64,000 nt of DNA from Pelodera strongyloides. Its lineage: Eukaryota; Nematoda; Chromadorea; Rhabditida; Rhabditidae. The DNA lies in assembly GCA_036852015.1 (NCBI GenBank), contig JAANDG010000045.1, positions 310,001 through 374,000 on the forward strand. Reading direction: 5' to 3'. The notes beneath the pieces were generated by a model that did not search any database, was not told the DNA's origin, and saw only the letters and a program-made list of their open reading frames with translations. This document shows, piece by piece, positions 1 to 10,088 of the stretch. How positions within the stretch are numbered: the first letter of the stretch is position 1; every line of letters begins with the position of its first letter. Both the position numbers and the translations under genes were made by a program.

Positions 1-127
1 CATATCCATATGAAGTGATATTGCCAAACACAAGGCAAATTGCGTAAATACAGGGAAATTGCACAATTTGTCATATGCAACTCTTCGTTTACTATGCGCT
101 ATGGGGCGTCAGCGGAACAAGTAGTTT

Positions 128-298
128 TTAAAGCGAAATGCTAGCCCCTTTGGAAAATTTGCATATGATAAGCAAATCCTATGTATCCTATGCTAATTTT
201 GTACGATTGCCGTGGACGATCGTACAAAATTAGCATAGGATACATAGGATTTGCTTATCATATGCAAATTTTCCAAAGGGGCTAGCATTTCGCTTTAA
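128..298. repeat. perfect inverted repeat (fold-back element)
   Basis: Two arms of about 80 bp are reverse complements with almost no mismatch, separated by roughly 10 bp. The ends read TTAAAGCGAAAT and ATTTCGCTTTAA, the same ends as the commonest MITE-like family of this window, but the inside differs. The near identity of the arms suggests recent origin or arm homogenisation. Confidence 0.85.
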
Positions 299-496
299 CT
301 ACTATTGACCTGAGTATGGAAGCAGGATCTAGAAGTCCAAAAAAATACTTAAACTTGAAGCAATTTTTGTTTTGCTATCTCACTGTGTCGTATAACTTAG
401 ACCATCAAACCCTACCTTGGAAATATAAAACTAGTTGCTGGTAATCTTACTATGCCTGCCGGCAAAAGGTAGGCAGCTTTCGAGTGGAACAAGAAA

Positions 497-509
497 GAGA
501 GAGAGAGAT

Positions 510-560
<51 letters not shown>

Positions 561-590
561 GAGAGAGAAGAAAATAGAGTGAGTAGGATA
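497..590. repeat. (GA)n microsatellite
   Basis: Almost uninterrupted GA dinucleotides with a few AA interruptions. Confidence 0.95.
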
Positions 591-1240
591 GAGAGAGTGT
601 AGGTGAGTCATACAGAATGAGAGAGATACTAAGCTACAGTTTAGGAAGGGAGGGAAAGGAAGGTAGAAGCACATCAGTTCTTGACGACGGTTTAGCGGTA
701 CACATAATAGCAAGTAGCTTTCGCTTAGAAACTGGTTTTGATGTAAACGTACCAGACAGGTGTGTTCAGTATATGTATTGTACTGATGTACATACTCATA
801 CTAGCACAACGGGGCACGCTAATGAAAGACAATGATAAGTTCAAGGTGGCGCACTGCAAATTTCTAATTTTCTGGGTTTATCGACTACCAGCTTCATAAA
901 ATGCGAAACTCTGATGGTGCGGGGCGAAACCAGGCGCGCCTCTGTCCCACCGCGCACCTCGCCAAATCATTTCGCCGGGTTCTGGCGAAGGCATTGAGCA
1001 CCCTTTCGTGAAAAGATAGGCAGAAGCCGCTGCGCACCTCTTTATCTGTATCAATTTTCGCATTATTGTAGAACGTACCTTTCGCCGCGAGCAATTTTCC
1101 CGCTAGGATTCCGCGCACCACCCGTGTTGCGTGAATGAAAATGTCTAGCACCAGGTTAAACATGCCACATTTTGGCACATCATCGGCACACTAGTGGCAC
1201 AATAAATCAAGTATTTGAGAAAATGTAAACAAAAACTAAC

Positions 1241-3499
1241 TTGAACAAATAGTCAAAGTTGATCTCTCCTGGGGTGTCAGGCTCGTTTCTGGAAGGCACT
1301 TGCGCAACTTGGACATGGCCTGAAATATATCCCAGTTTGAAAGGTTGCGAGATCACCGCTCCATATCGCCGCACACTAAAAATGCGCGATGGCGACGCGG
1401 CGAGCTTGTGTTTATTGACGTTTACTACATTTAGGTAAGGCATTATAGCAAGAGTTACATAGCGAGACGGTTACAAAAAAATATAAATAAATTTGGAAAA
1501 TCAAACCTATATAATCTTTCATGTCCTTCATTGTTGCAGTCAATTGGCCGCGAATCTGCTGTGCGTGGAATGTATCCTAAAGTTTTTAGAGATTTATTTC
1601 TTCTTCTTCTTCTTCTTACATAGCTCGGTGCGCAGAAGTAGAGCGGCCCACTCTCTAATGTAGAATTGCGATAACGGCGCCAGAGTTGAGCCGAAAGACG
1701 GCCATATGTGGGCGAATATCGCGATATATATAAACACAAAATGCACCTAATATTGTAAGAGACATGTATTCATGAATGTCGTCACAAACTCAGCCACAGA
1801 GCCGCACATACGCGCATTCAAATTGCCTTAGTGGCACATTGGTAATGGTTAGCATGAAAATTTACGAAATGAATCCAAATAGAAGAGAAAACTCACAAAC
1901 ATGATCTTTAGGTTAGGAAGGCCGACACGTTTGATAATATCGAGAGCTGAAATACAGGAGGAATTATTTTAAATGTAATTTCAGAGGAACAATTAGCAGT
2001 TTTTTCCAAAAGTTGGTAGTTTTGTTCCACAATTCCTGATTGCACTCGGGTGATTGCTGAGGATCGAACAACATGCCATGTCATTCTGGCCGAGCGGTCT
2101 AAGGCGCTGCGTTCAGGTCGCAGTCCTCTTTGGAGGGCGCAGGTTCGAATCCTGCGGATGACAAATATTTTGCCGAGGGATTGTCTGCTTATTTTAGAAC
2201 AAACCTTGGTTGTAGCAATTGAGGTGATAATTAGGAATCGTGTACGAGTTGATTGGTTCGATCAAGCATGTGATATTCTCCTGCAATAGTTTTAAATAAG
2301 TGTGATATATGCGACATTCTCTTGGAATAGTTTTGTGTGATTCAACGTGAAACTACGCGCAAATGCCGCGCAAAAAGAGGGTCCCAGGTTAGGAGGCCAG
2401 ACTTGAGTGAAACCTTTTGAGGGGCCCAGTCCGCCACAAGTGCGCCACAGGTGCGCCACACATTCGCCAACTCAAACAGGAACCCTTTCACGTTGTACCG
2501 GCTACGTATTTTTTTAACAGTGTGAAACAGACCTTTTCCATTCTCTCGGCGGCGTACTTGATGTTATCCAGATAAGTGGTAGAAGCATTTTCATCAGAAA
2601 CTTCAGGAATACCGGCCATAACATGGATTCTGAAAAATTATATTCGCTTTGAAGCAAGAAATCTTTCGGTGTCTACATTGTGCGCGAAAAAAACGTAAAA
2701 AAACAACTGTTTTCCGCACTGATACCAACAGGGTGCCATCTACGCGCCGCTTGCATGCAACTTTTCTTATTATGACTTTAAAATGTATCAAATAAAAGGC
2801 ATCTAAAAGGGTGCCATCTACGCGCCGCTTGCATGCTAACTTTTCTTATTATGACTTTAAAATGTATCAAATAAAAGGCATCTAAAAGCAAAGGACATAC
2901 CTAGGACAATTAAGAACTTTTGCATAATGAATGGCCTCGTCCACAGACTTTTTAAATTCGTCTTTGAATGATGTTAGAGCTGCAATTCCACGTTGCCCAG
3001 CTGACCAATTACCTTGAAATTCTAGGAATATACAGAAACCTTGAAAACATACATATGCAAACGTTAGTTTTCAAAAAATAAGATGTGCAAAAACTTTGCT
3101 CCCGGTGAGGATCGAACTCACGACCTTCAGATTATGAGACTGACGCGCTGCCTACTGCGCTACGGAAGCTGTAAAAGCTGAGTATATTTTTCAGTATGCT
3201 AGGCAACAGGCGTTCACCAACCGGGCGGACTATTGATCAGTACATGCTGCAGTCCGTATTTTTCGGCCTTTTCCTTGAGAATTTCTGCTTTATGAGAATA
3301 AGGCAAGGATACTTCGACAAGTTTGAACCCTTGAAGAGCCGCTCTTTCATATCTAAATAAAAAATAATTATAAAATTGTGGATCTTCAAAGTTAAATTAT
3401 ATTTTGTATTTAGGTTTATTCATATTTTCGAAAAACAAAATACCTGTTAATTAACTCCAAGTCGGTGAATAACATGCTTAAATTTGCAGCAACTCGCAT
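1241..3499 (-). CDS. hydroxypyruvate isomerase-like protein (HYI family), 3' exon missing
   Basis: Eight exons join in phase on the minus strand: 3444-3499, 3222-3352, 2901-3012, 2533-2629, 2205-2280, 1897-1946, 1507-1576 and 1241-1319, giving 223 residues from ATG 3499. Family landmarks appear in order: an N-terminal ANLSMLF block, a NSPPG-type loop, RIHVMAG, LIEPIN, DTFHAQQ and GHVQVAQVPSRNEP-PGEINF. These match human HYI-type TIM-barrel isomerases, which interconvert hydroxypyruvate and tartronate semialdehyde in bacteria; the animal role is poorly known. Human HYI is about 277 residues, so roughly 45 C-terminal residues are absent; the last exon probably lies beyond position 1 or was missed. 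The acceptor of the third exon (TTTCAAG) is unusual, and an alternative TAG acceptor nine bases upstream also stays in frame. Two tRNA genes and a 78-bp tandem duplication sit in introns. Confidence 0.88.
2080..2163 (+). tRNA. tRNA-Leu (anticodon CAG)
   Basis: An 84-nt class II tRNA. The acceptor stem GTCATTC pairs with GGATGAC plus discriminator A; the D arm has TGGCCGAGCGGTCTAAGGCG; the anticodon loop is TTCAGGT; a long variable arm is present; the B box GGTTCGAATCC is perfect. It lies antisense inside an intron of the isomerase gene. Confidence 0.95.
2731..2887. repeat. 78-bp tandem duplication in an intron
   Basis: Two nearly identical copies start at 2731 and about 2809, beginning GGGTGCCATCTACGCGCCGC. 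The copies differ by one inserted base, which suggests a recent event. It lies inside an isomerase-gene intron between the coding blocks at 2629 and 2901. Confidence 0.9.
3097..3169 (-). tRNA. tRNA-Met elongator (anticodon CAT)
   Basis: A 73-nt tRNA read on minus. The acceptor stem GCTTCCG pairs with CGGGAGC plus discriminator A, the D arm contains GCGCAGTAGGCAGCGC, the anticodon loop is CTCATAA, and the B box is GTTCGATCC. It matches the animal elongator Met tRNA pattern and lies in sense orientation in an isomerase-gene intron. Confidence 0.93.
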
Positions 3500-4262
3500 T
3501 TTGCTAAATTTGGAAGTTTATTACAAAAATGGCTTTTAAAATAATAAAAATTTACATAATTATTATAAAAGTTATTGAAAGAAATAACCATTATAAAAAA
3601 TATTAAAAGTAAATATAACAGCGGACTTTGTATGTTTGTTTGCACATTTGTGCATTATTTATTTATTTGTAGTTTGTTTACCTCCACGCATTCTATAAAG
3701 CAGCAAAGTGTCATTCGTAAATTCTCGTACTCGAGGGGGATTTTTGGGGAAGTTCTCCGTATTCGTTGAGTCCGCCCGCATAAAATGTTACATACTTTAT
3801 TTACATTTAAACAAACACATACATGTTTTCAACTTTTGTCATTCAGTATGACAACCTATAAAATAATCCAAGTCAAGCCATAAAATTTATCAAACATAGG
3901 GGCACAACAAGCGTACCACAGGAGTACCAACGTAAGATACTCCCTTCGCTCCGCGCAGCTCTGGCGCGAACCACGCGCGCGCCACTATATGGGTCGGCAG
4001 TGCGCCGTTCTTTTGCGTACTCCGCTGGACAACTCCACGCTGGCGTTGCCCGTTGTTAAAAATCGATAAAAGAACAATTCACTGATACACTTAAAAATAC
4101 ACAAAAAAACACGTATGATCATATTTGCTGGAAAAGTTAATAACAACACAGATCGTCAAAAATTTTATCGATCACGAAAAGAAAAACGAATTATTCCGTT
4201 TATGTACTACGATCGTTGCTGAAGTCTTCGTACACACATTGAATTGGGAGAAATTTTCCGAT
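3500..4262. other. intergenic spacer between two minus-strand genes
   Basis: About 760 bp between the peptidase-like stop (4263) and the isomerase ATG (3499), AT-rich with a short GC-rich patch near 3930-4030. The same orientation would allow a nematode operon, but the spacing is longer than the usual few hundred bases and I see no clear trans-splice signal, so this is left open. Confidence 0.5.
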
Positions 4263-5887
4263 CTAGCGAATATGCTTGCCCACAATATTACAGTAATCGT
4301 AGTTCTGAAAATATATGATTAACAAATATATATAAAATAAAATAAATGTCAAGTATCCTGTTTTAGCGTGTATTGGGCAAGTGAGCTGCTGAGCTATTCC
4401 AGCTTATCAATTGCCTAATTGCAAGTTTGAATGAGACTAGTCTTAAATTATTTATTTGTTTTAAAAGTTACCTGCGCCATCCTATCATACTTGGAGCATT
4501 TAAAAGCCTCCTTGAACGAGGGCATCAAGGAAAACGCCCCGTTGATTCGAAGGTACGCAGAGAGTGGGTACTTGTCACTGAATTTATTAATTACAGCAAT
4601 TAAGCTACAAAGTTAATAAGATGACATATTAAAGTATTAAAGCGAAATACGGGCCGGTTTTTGAAACGCATCGTGGACAACTGGGTTCTAACATATTTAT
4701 GCTAATTTACTCGAATTTAGCTCGGGTTTTTGTTCTAATTTATGCTCTTACGACTCGTATCATAAACATTTATTATTATTTGTATAATCTACATAAGAAT
4801 TCTGGTTCACCCGATGCGTTTCAAAAACCGACCGGTATTTCGCTCGATCCGCTTACAACTCGAACCGCCCGCACGGATATTGAACCCGCGACGTTTGTGG
4901 TGAGCAAAAGCGCTAACCACTACACCACTCGAAGACGACTCACGTTGCTTGCGCTCCCTCAAACGATCTACACGCTGAGATTCCGGCAGACAAGAAGAAC
5001 AGTTGTTCATTGGTAAACTTCAGGTCATCATAAGGAAGGCTCTAAAACATGATCCTTAATTAATTTTTAAACGAAATCGTAATTTCAGCTCAGATTCAGC
5101 GAAGGTGTAGCCAGTCCCGTCAGGTTTGGCGTATGACAAATGGTTTCGCAGCCCGTGCATTTCATAAATCACGTGTCATACCACTTTAAAGACGGCAGAT
5201 TTTCCACTGCACTGCGAAACTTACGTCGTTCGACGGCACAGCGCTCTTGAACGTGGCAAAAGCGGCTTGGAAACCCTCCGCGACATTCACAAAGTTATAC
5301 GCCCGACTGGCGCCCGTGCTGCAGATTGTCTAAACGAAATATGTTTAGGCCTTCGGTATAACTGGTGCGTTACGTAAGTATTCGGGTTTAGTAATATTAG
5401 GGGCGTAGGACATTGCATGGTTAGTTGCCTTGGTTACGTAACTATTAGGATTACTCAAGTTATAGGCTTTTGTATTTAAGTATCGGCTGTGCCACATATG
5501 AATGTTTTCTTCTATGCATGTTCGTATTTTTCGGCTGCTTTTCCCTTGCGGCCTAGGTTAGCTGAACATCCACATCCACACCATGTTGCCGCGGCGCGCC
5601 ACCTCACACAATGCGTGAGGCAAAGTCTTGCGTTAATGCAAGCCGCTATTTGCGCTCACGCGGCTCTGTTATGGCACACAACTAATTAACCCACCTCATT
5701 CCATAGTTCGCAAGATAGTGCGACATGATTCAGGTGGCAGTTCTCGAAACCTTTGCTTGCGTTCATCATCATAGACAGACTCGTGTTCGCCGTCAGGGTT
5801 TGCTCAAAAGCTGCGGCAGCCAATTCAGCGCCAAGGGTTCCGTGCTGAAATGTCTCTGTCTCTGTTTCTTCTCCCTTTCTCCTTCTC

Positions 5888-5918
<31 letters not shown>

Positions 5919-8284
5919 TTCACTCTCAAACTCGTCCCGGTCTCTTCTCTATGTATATCGAGCGATTCCCGGTAATAACCAACGCATACCATAACTGGAT
6001 CGGGGATGTTGTTGGCCAGCACAAGAAGCACAGCTTCATTGAGAACAGTTGTGCCGCTAGCTTTAACGTCGACCGGTTTTCGGGTGAAGACGGCTGAATT
6101 AAAAAATTCATAGTAACGAAAGCAAATGCAAATTCAATAAATTCATCGACCGTCATTCATCGTGGTTTTTTTCTCTAGCACCTAGCATCTAGTGGAATGG
6201 AGTAAGCAGGTACATCTCGCTCCCTCTCAGTGGCCATATGCACAAACAGCGGGAACCTCCCCGGGTGGGAGAATTTGTCTCTATGTGTCGCTGTTTCGTG
6301 TGATCCCTCTTTCTCTCACCTCCCACTGGGGGAGGCTGGGAGCTTTCAGGCGCGTTCATGCATAGGGCCACAGGAGTTATGCGGATAAAGTAATATGCCG
6401 TGAACACTGTACTGAACCAGCATCCAATAGCAAGTATTTATCGCCCAGTAATCTAACCACCAAGTACCTTCCAGTTTTCTTTTATCGTCTTGGCTAAGGG
6501 TGCTAAGGAGTCGTTTCTTGGCCATACTCCTTGCATAGTCTCTCAAATGTTCGTACTCATCTTCAGGGAACTTGAGGCCGAGTAGGGTTCTAAACAATTA
6601 TTTGGAAACATGAATTCTCTCTCTCTATATTTCATCACCCTTCTCTCTCATCATTCTCTCATCTCTTTCTCTCTTCTCCCGCCACTCCTCTCTATCCCTG
6701 ATTCACCACCACTCTCACACATTTCTTACACTTCTCATATTTCACCAACTTTGCTTTCTCGCGTTTGTGCGGCGATAAGTTCGCCACGCGCTTAATATGT
6801 TTTGCACATCCTGCGCAGCCCATACGTATTCTTAGAAGGCACGCGGTGATGACCCAAACGCAAGGTCCTAATAAACGATCAGAACCCACTCGTCAACATT
6901 GTTGATTGTCTTCGTGACAGTCCTGAAGAATTCATCTAGTCTCTTCAAGGTTTGATCGCCATCTTTTATAAAAGACATCTGCGGAAGAATGAGCGAGTCG
7001 CTCACGTATTTGAGGAAGGTTTGCTCGAAGGCGGCGTCAATTTGTAGGCCAGTCTCCTGAAGAATATAAAGAATATTACTATAACTGTATTATGCGTTAT
7101 CAATATCGCATTCAAAATGGTCCAAGCTTGTACCATTCCAAGTCCAAGCTTAATTCGCCCCTATCGAGAAAGAATTGGGTACTGGACGGGCGGGAATCGA
7201 ACCCAGCTTCTTTGGATTACCGGTCCACTGCGTTAACCACTACGCTACCGCCACCGACACACTGGTTATTAAAGGAGTTGGAGAGAAGAGAAACTTTTCT
7301 AAATCTAAGCAACTAAAAAAAACTACTTTGTGAAGTTCTGGATTATTACAAATAACCGATACGTGTTCTACCACGCCCGGCTTCTATGCATAGGGACTAA
7401 ATCGGGCGAGCCATATATCGGCTTATTGGATAATACACCCGGACACCATTGGACACTCACTGGACACCCTTGGACACCAGTGGACACCCTTGGACACCAG
7501 TGGACACCAGTGGACACTCTTGGACACCCTTGGACACCCCATGCGGAAAATTTACATGTTTCTGAAACGCTTAGGAATTGAAAAATAAACCGGCAGATTG
7601 CTTGAGTGAAGCGTGGCTCGTACACAAAAGGCTAATGAATTGTGGTGTGAAGAAGCTAACCTCAACACTCCATTTAACTACGCCCGATCCACCAAATACA
7701 CCGCGCACTGAACGATGTTTTCTAGCCGAAAAGCAATTGAAAACCCCAGGTAGAATGCCGATCACAAAGAAAAGAATACTTGTGTTTAAAAAAGAAAAAA
7801 ATACAAAAAACATCAACGAAATGAAGAACTGTTCGCTTTCGTCGATCCTATACGTCCATCCTATAAGTTAGTTTCAGGGGGTCCAAGACGCTTTGGGGTG
7901 TCCAAGGGTGTCCAAGAGTGTCCAATGGTGTCCAAGGGTGTCCACTGGTGTCCAAGGGTGTCCAAGGGTGTCCAGTGAGTGTCCAATGGTGTCCGGGTGT
8001 ATTATCCAATAAGCCCATATATCGGATTTTTTAATTCCCCGTGCATCTGTCCAACTTACATTTAGCACTTTTCTAAACCCTGCGCTAAACTGTTTTCCAA
8101 TCTCCTCCACACTCTTGGACACTTTATGGAAGGGGCTTCGTTCTTGGGTGGCCTCGGAGAGCAGACCGATGTAGAGCATCAGGCCGGCCATCACGCGATC
8201 CTCGACCTCGGTACCGTTGCCCTGAAGTTTAAGACTAAACCTAAGCCAATGTGAATGTGAATGTGAATATGTGTGTGTGTGTGC

Positions 8285-8328
<44 letters not shown>

Positions 8329-9905
8329 ATGCGTGCGTGTGTGCGCGTATCTGTGTTTGTGTACCACATAAGGTATAAACAAGGTATACTGTATCGTTCT
8401 GATTACGGACAATCAATACAGGGAGAAAAATCAACGCATACAACTGACCATCGGATACGAATGGTCCACGCTGGACTTTTCAACTTCTCGCTTCCATCCT
8501 CTCACAGCCAACACATTGATCACCTTCTCAACCTTAAAGCGAAATGCCGGCCGGTTTTTGAAACGCATCTCAAGTACTTGCATTCCTATGAATTTATGCA
8601 ACGTGGGGTCTAATTGGGGTCTAGGTTTTATTCTAATTTTTGCTCATTTGCATATGCTGCATAAGAAGGCAGGTGTACGCAATGCGTTTCAAAAACCGGC
8701 CGGTATTTCGCTTTAAAGGGAATGTCAACCCGGTTTTTGAAACGCATCGTGGACAACTGAATTCTTACGTATTTATGCTAATTTGCTCGAAATCTTTTAT
8801 GCTAATTTATGTTCATTTGCATAAGCAGCATAGCAATTTCGCGTTCATTAGTTTGTTCTTATATTTATTAAGATTAAATAAGTTAAAATCAATTATGAAC
8901 CCAATATCAAATCACAAGCTCAACTACTCGTTTGGTTATGCTCATTTTTGTCACTCCCCAACAGTCAAGACCCAACTGTCAAGACTCTCCATTTAGATAA
9001 TAAATTTATGTTATAAGACTTCCACATACCGAATATTGCACAGTGTCCGATTCCTTCATCTGCACTGGACACACCTTAATTGGTTGGTTAGATACTGCGC
9101 GGAGAGCAAGTGGCGCGAAAATATCGCGCTGCCAGCGCGCGACTCTCGCGCAGCCTAGATGCCGGGTCGACGAACAATTTTGGGCTCGTGGCGAAATGTA
9201 GACGCATCATTCTTTTGTCGCGGACCACTAAGGCGCGAAAATTTCGCACAGCCTGAGCCTGGCCAAAGTTGGTGCGAGGCGAAAAACCAATGCAAGGCCA
9301 GGATAAAGACTACCGTGTATTCGCCGTGTTTTCTGTTGCGAAAAGAAAAATACTTTGTTGAACGAGAGTGTGGCGGTTCTAACGATAACGGGGCTTCTCG
9401 TAGTCATCATATCACGATATAATATCTCTATATATGTAATAATATATATCCATCTAATAATCACGACATCCAGATGCCATATTCACCACTCAATTCCCCA
9501 TGGGAAATTCCCCGTCTGTTTCTCTGCGTGCCTCACATTAGGATGCTATTTTCTGTCCCCAGGGAATATTTCCCCGAGGGAATAGAATGGTGAATATGTC
9601 CTCAGGAATCGAACTCTGGATGTTTCCCAATTAGTTATCCGCCTATCCACTGCAATATGTCGAATTGACTTACATATCGATAAAAGTTATCACATGGATC
9701 GGCCTCAGTGTTCAGGAAATTTTGGAGGTGACGGTGGAAGACATCTTCAGCTGACGCAGACGCGTAGATCCTGAATAATCACTATGAGGTGGCCGAATGG
9801 TTAGCGAGCTTCACTCGTATTCGAGCATCGAAGGTTCAATTCCCAGTAGCCAATAAACAAAAGAAAACGTAGAACCAACCAAAGTAACAGCAACAGAATC
9901 TTCAT
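4263..9905 (-). CDS. secreted, shortened, apparently inactive M13 (neprilysin-like) peptidase
   Basis: Twelve exons join in phase on minus: 9880-9905, 9674-9770, 9030-9074, 8060-8221, 6890-7056, 6408-6589, 5990-6093, 5725-5844, 5225-5329, 4974-5041, 4472-4577, 4263-4304, giving 407 residues and a stop. The start MKILLLLLWIYASASA is a signal peptide. M13 landmarks follow: ADPCDNFYRY (family PCDDFYxF), an NTCY block (family NAYY), GAELAA where HExxH belongs, FVNVAEG where ENIAD belongs, FTNEQLFFLSAG, and the C-terminal LRINGAFS...FKEAFKC. M13 enzymes are membrane or secreted zinc peptidases of about 700-750 residues that cut small peptides. Here both zinc histidines, the ENIAD glutamate and probably the late active-site histidine are gone, and about 300 residues are missing. 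The unbroken frame over 12 exons argues for a selected pseudoenzyme rather than a pseudogene. Donor choices for exons 5 and 6 rest on phase. Confidence 0.85.
4637..4844. repeat. MITE-like element, family A
   Basis: Inverted terminal repeats TTAAAGCGAAATACgGGCCGG and CCGaCCGGTATTTCGCT, with the family's internal ACTCGAATTTAGCTCG core. It lies in the intron before the last-but-one peptidase-like exon. It is immediately followed by a tRNA-like sequence. Confidence 0.85.
4853..4926 (-). pseudogene. tRNA-like relic (Val-like, loop CTCACCA)
   Basis: On minus the D-arm text GTGGTGTAGTGGTTAGCGC and an anticodon loop CTCACCA (anticodon CAC) resemble tRNA-Val. The T arm (GGGTTCAATATCC) is degenerate and no acceptor stem pairs, so it is not a functional tRNA. 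Confidence 0.55.
5115..5188. repeat. short inverted-repeat element, family C
   Basis: The ends GTATGACAAATGGTTTCG and AATCACGTGTCATACCACTTTAAA belong to the CACGTG-containing family seen about ten times in the window. It lies in a peptidase-like intron. Confidence 0.6.
5893..5922. repeat. (TC)n microsatellite
   Basis: TC dinucleotide run in the intron between the peptidase-like exons at 5725-5844 and 5990-6093. Confidence 0.9.
7180..7257 (-). pseudogene. tRNA-like relic
   Basis: On minus it has a good D arm (TAGCGTAGTGGTTAACGC) and a perfect B box (GGTTCGATTCC). The outer acceptor pairs fail, and the residue before the anticodon is C instead of the invariant T (loop CCGGTAA). I read it as a tRNA-derived sequence, not a working tRNA. 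Confidence 0.55.
7411..8025. mobile_element. fold-back element with minisatellite arms
   Basis: Left arm (about 7411-7541) and right arm (about 7883-8025) are inverted copies of GGCTTATTGGATAATACACC followed by many units of a 10-bp motif, GGACACCCTT or GGACACCAGT. The 340-bp centre holds no recognised coding sequence. The whole element sits in a peptidase-like intron. Repeated subunits in long terminal inverted repeats are typical of fold-back transposons. Confidence 0.8.
8268..8346. repeat. (GT)n microsatellite
   Basis: A GT run with occasional GC units, just upstream (minus sense) of the peptidase-like exon at 8060-8221. Confidence 0.95.
8534..8717. repeat. MITE-like element, family A, plus an adjacent half copy
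   Basis: A complete element with ends CTTAAAGCGAAATGCCGGCC and GGCCGGTATTTCGCTTTAAA. A second half copy without its right end follows at about 8727-8835, so two insertions are nested or joined here. Confidence 0.88.
9475..9597. repeat. MITE-like element, family B
   Basis: Ends CCATATTCACCACTC and GGTGAATATG, with internal GGGAAATTCCCC and GTCCCCAGGGAA text. Related copies lie at 10915-11033, 42053-42180 and 42824-42945. Confidence 0.8.
9783..9852 (+). pseudogene. tRNA-like relic in first intron of the peptidase-like gene
   Basis: It reads TGGCCGAATGGTTAGCG (class II Leu/Ser-type D arm) and GGTTCAATTCC (near B box), but the anticodon stem cannot be placed cleanly and the acceptor stem is absent. 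A weaker relic on minus lies at about 9596-9660. Confidence 0.5.
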
Positions 9906-10080
9906 TGTGTATGCAGAAATGCAGTAAAGAGACATTTCAGAGCTTTTATATGGGTCAGAGAAAAAACGGAATAAATTAAAGGTTATGATATGTATGCTAA
10001 TTCGTGCCGCCCGTATAAAAGTTGAACTTTGGCTATTGAGCTCATAATTTCCTAGTATTCTTTTAAAACACTTCATTCAC

Positions 10081-10088
10081 ATATCAGA
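10081..10088 (+). promoter_or_regulatory. possible trans-splice acceptor
   Basis: ATATCAG lies one base before the ATG of the PP1-like gene, as expected for spliced-leader addition close to the start codon. Only the acceptor is seen; no spliced-leader RNA is in the window. Confidence 0.4.

Larger units (their letters stand above)
1..1240. other. left-end region without recognised exons
   Basis: This stretch should hold the last exon of the minus-strand isomerase gene, but I could not find its expected conserved C-terminal block (a G-W/F-x-G-x-E-Y-x-P type motif) here. It contains a perfect inverted repeat (128-298), a long GA microsatellite (about 497-590) and a GC-rich patch at 900-1110. 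Open frames on either strand look like low-complexity or chance frames. Confidence 0.5.

Noticed and set aside
5020..5140. Extra minus-strand peptidase-like exon reading LSYAKPDG
   Set aside because: The text overlaps a family C inverted-repeat end, and the exon at 4974-5041 already joins in phase to 5225-5329 without it.
7436..7545. Possible CRISPR-like array of short repeats
   Set aside because: Repeats are contiguous 10-bp minisatellite units without spacers, and they form inverted arms of a fold-back element in a eukaryotic genome.
8191..8443. Frames rich in His-Thr or Cys-Val
   Set aside because: They are translations of GT/CA microsatellites, as are the frames at 12353-12690.
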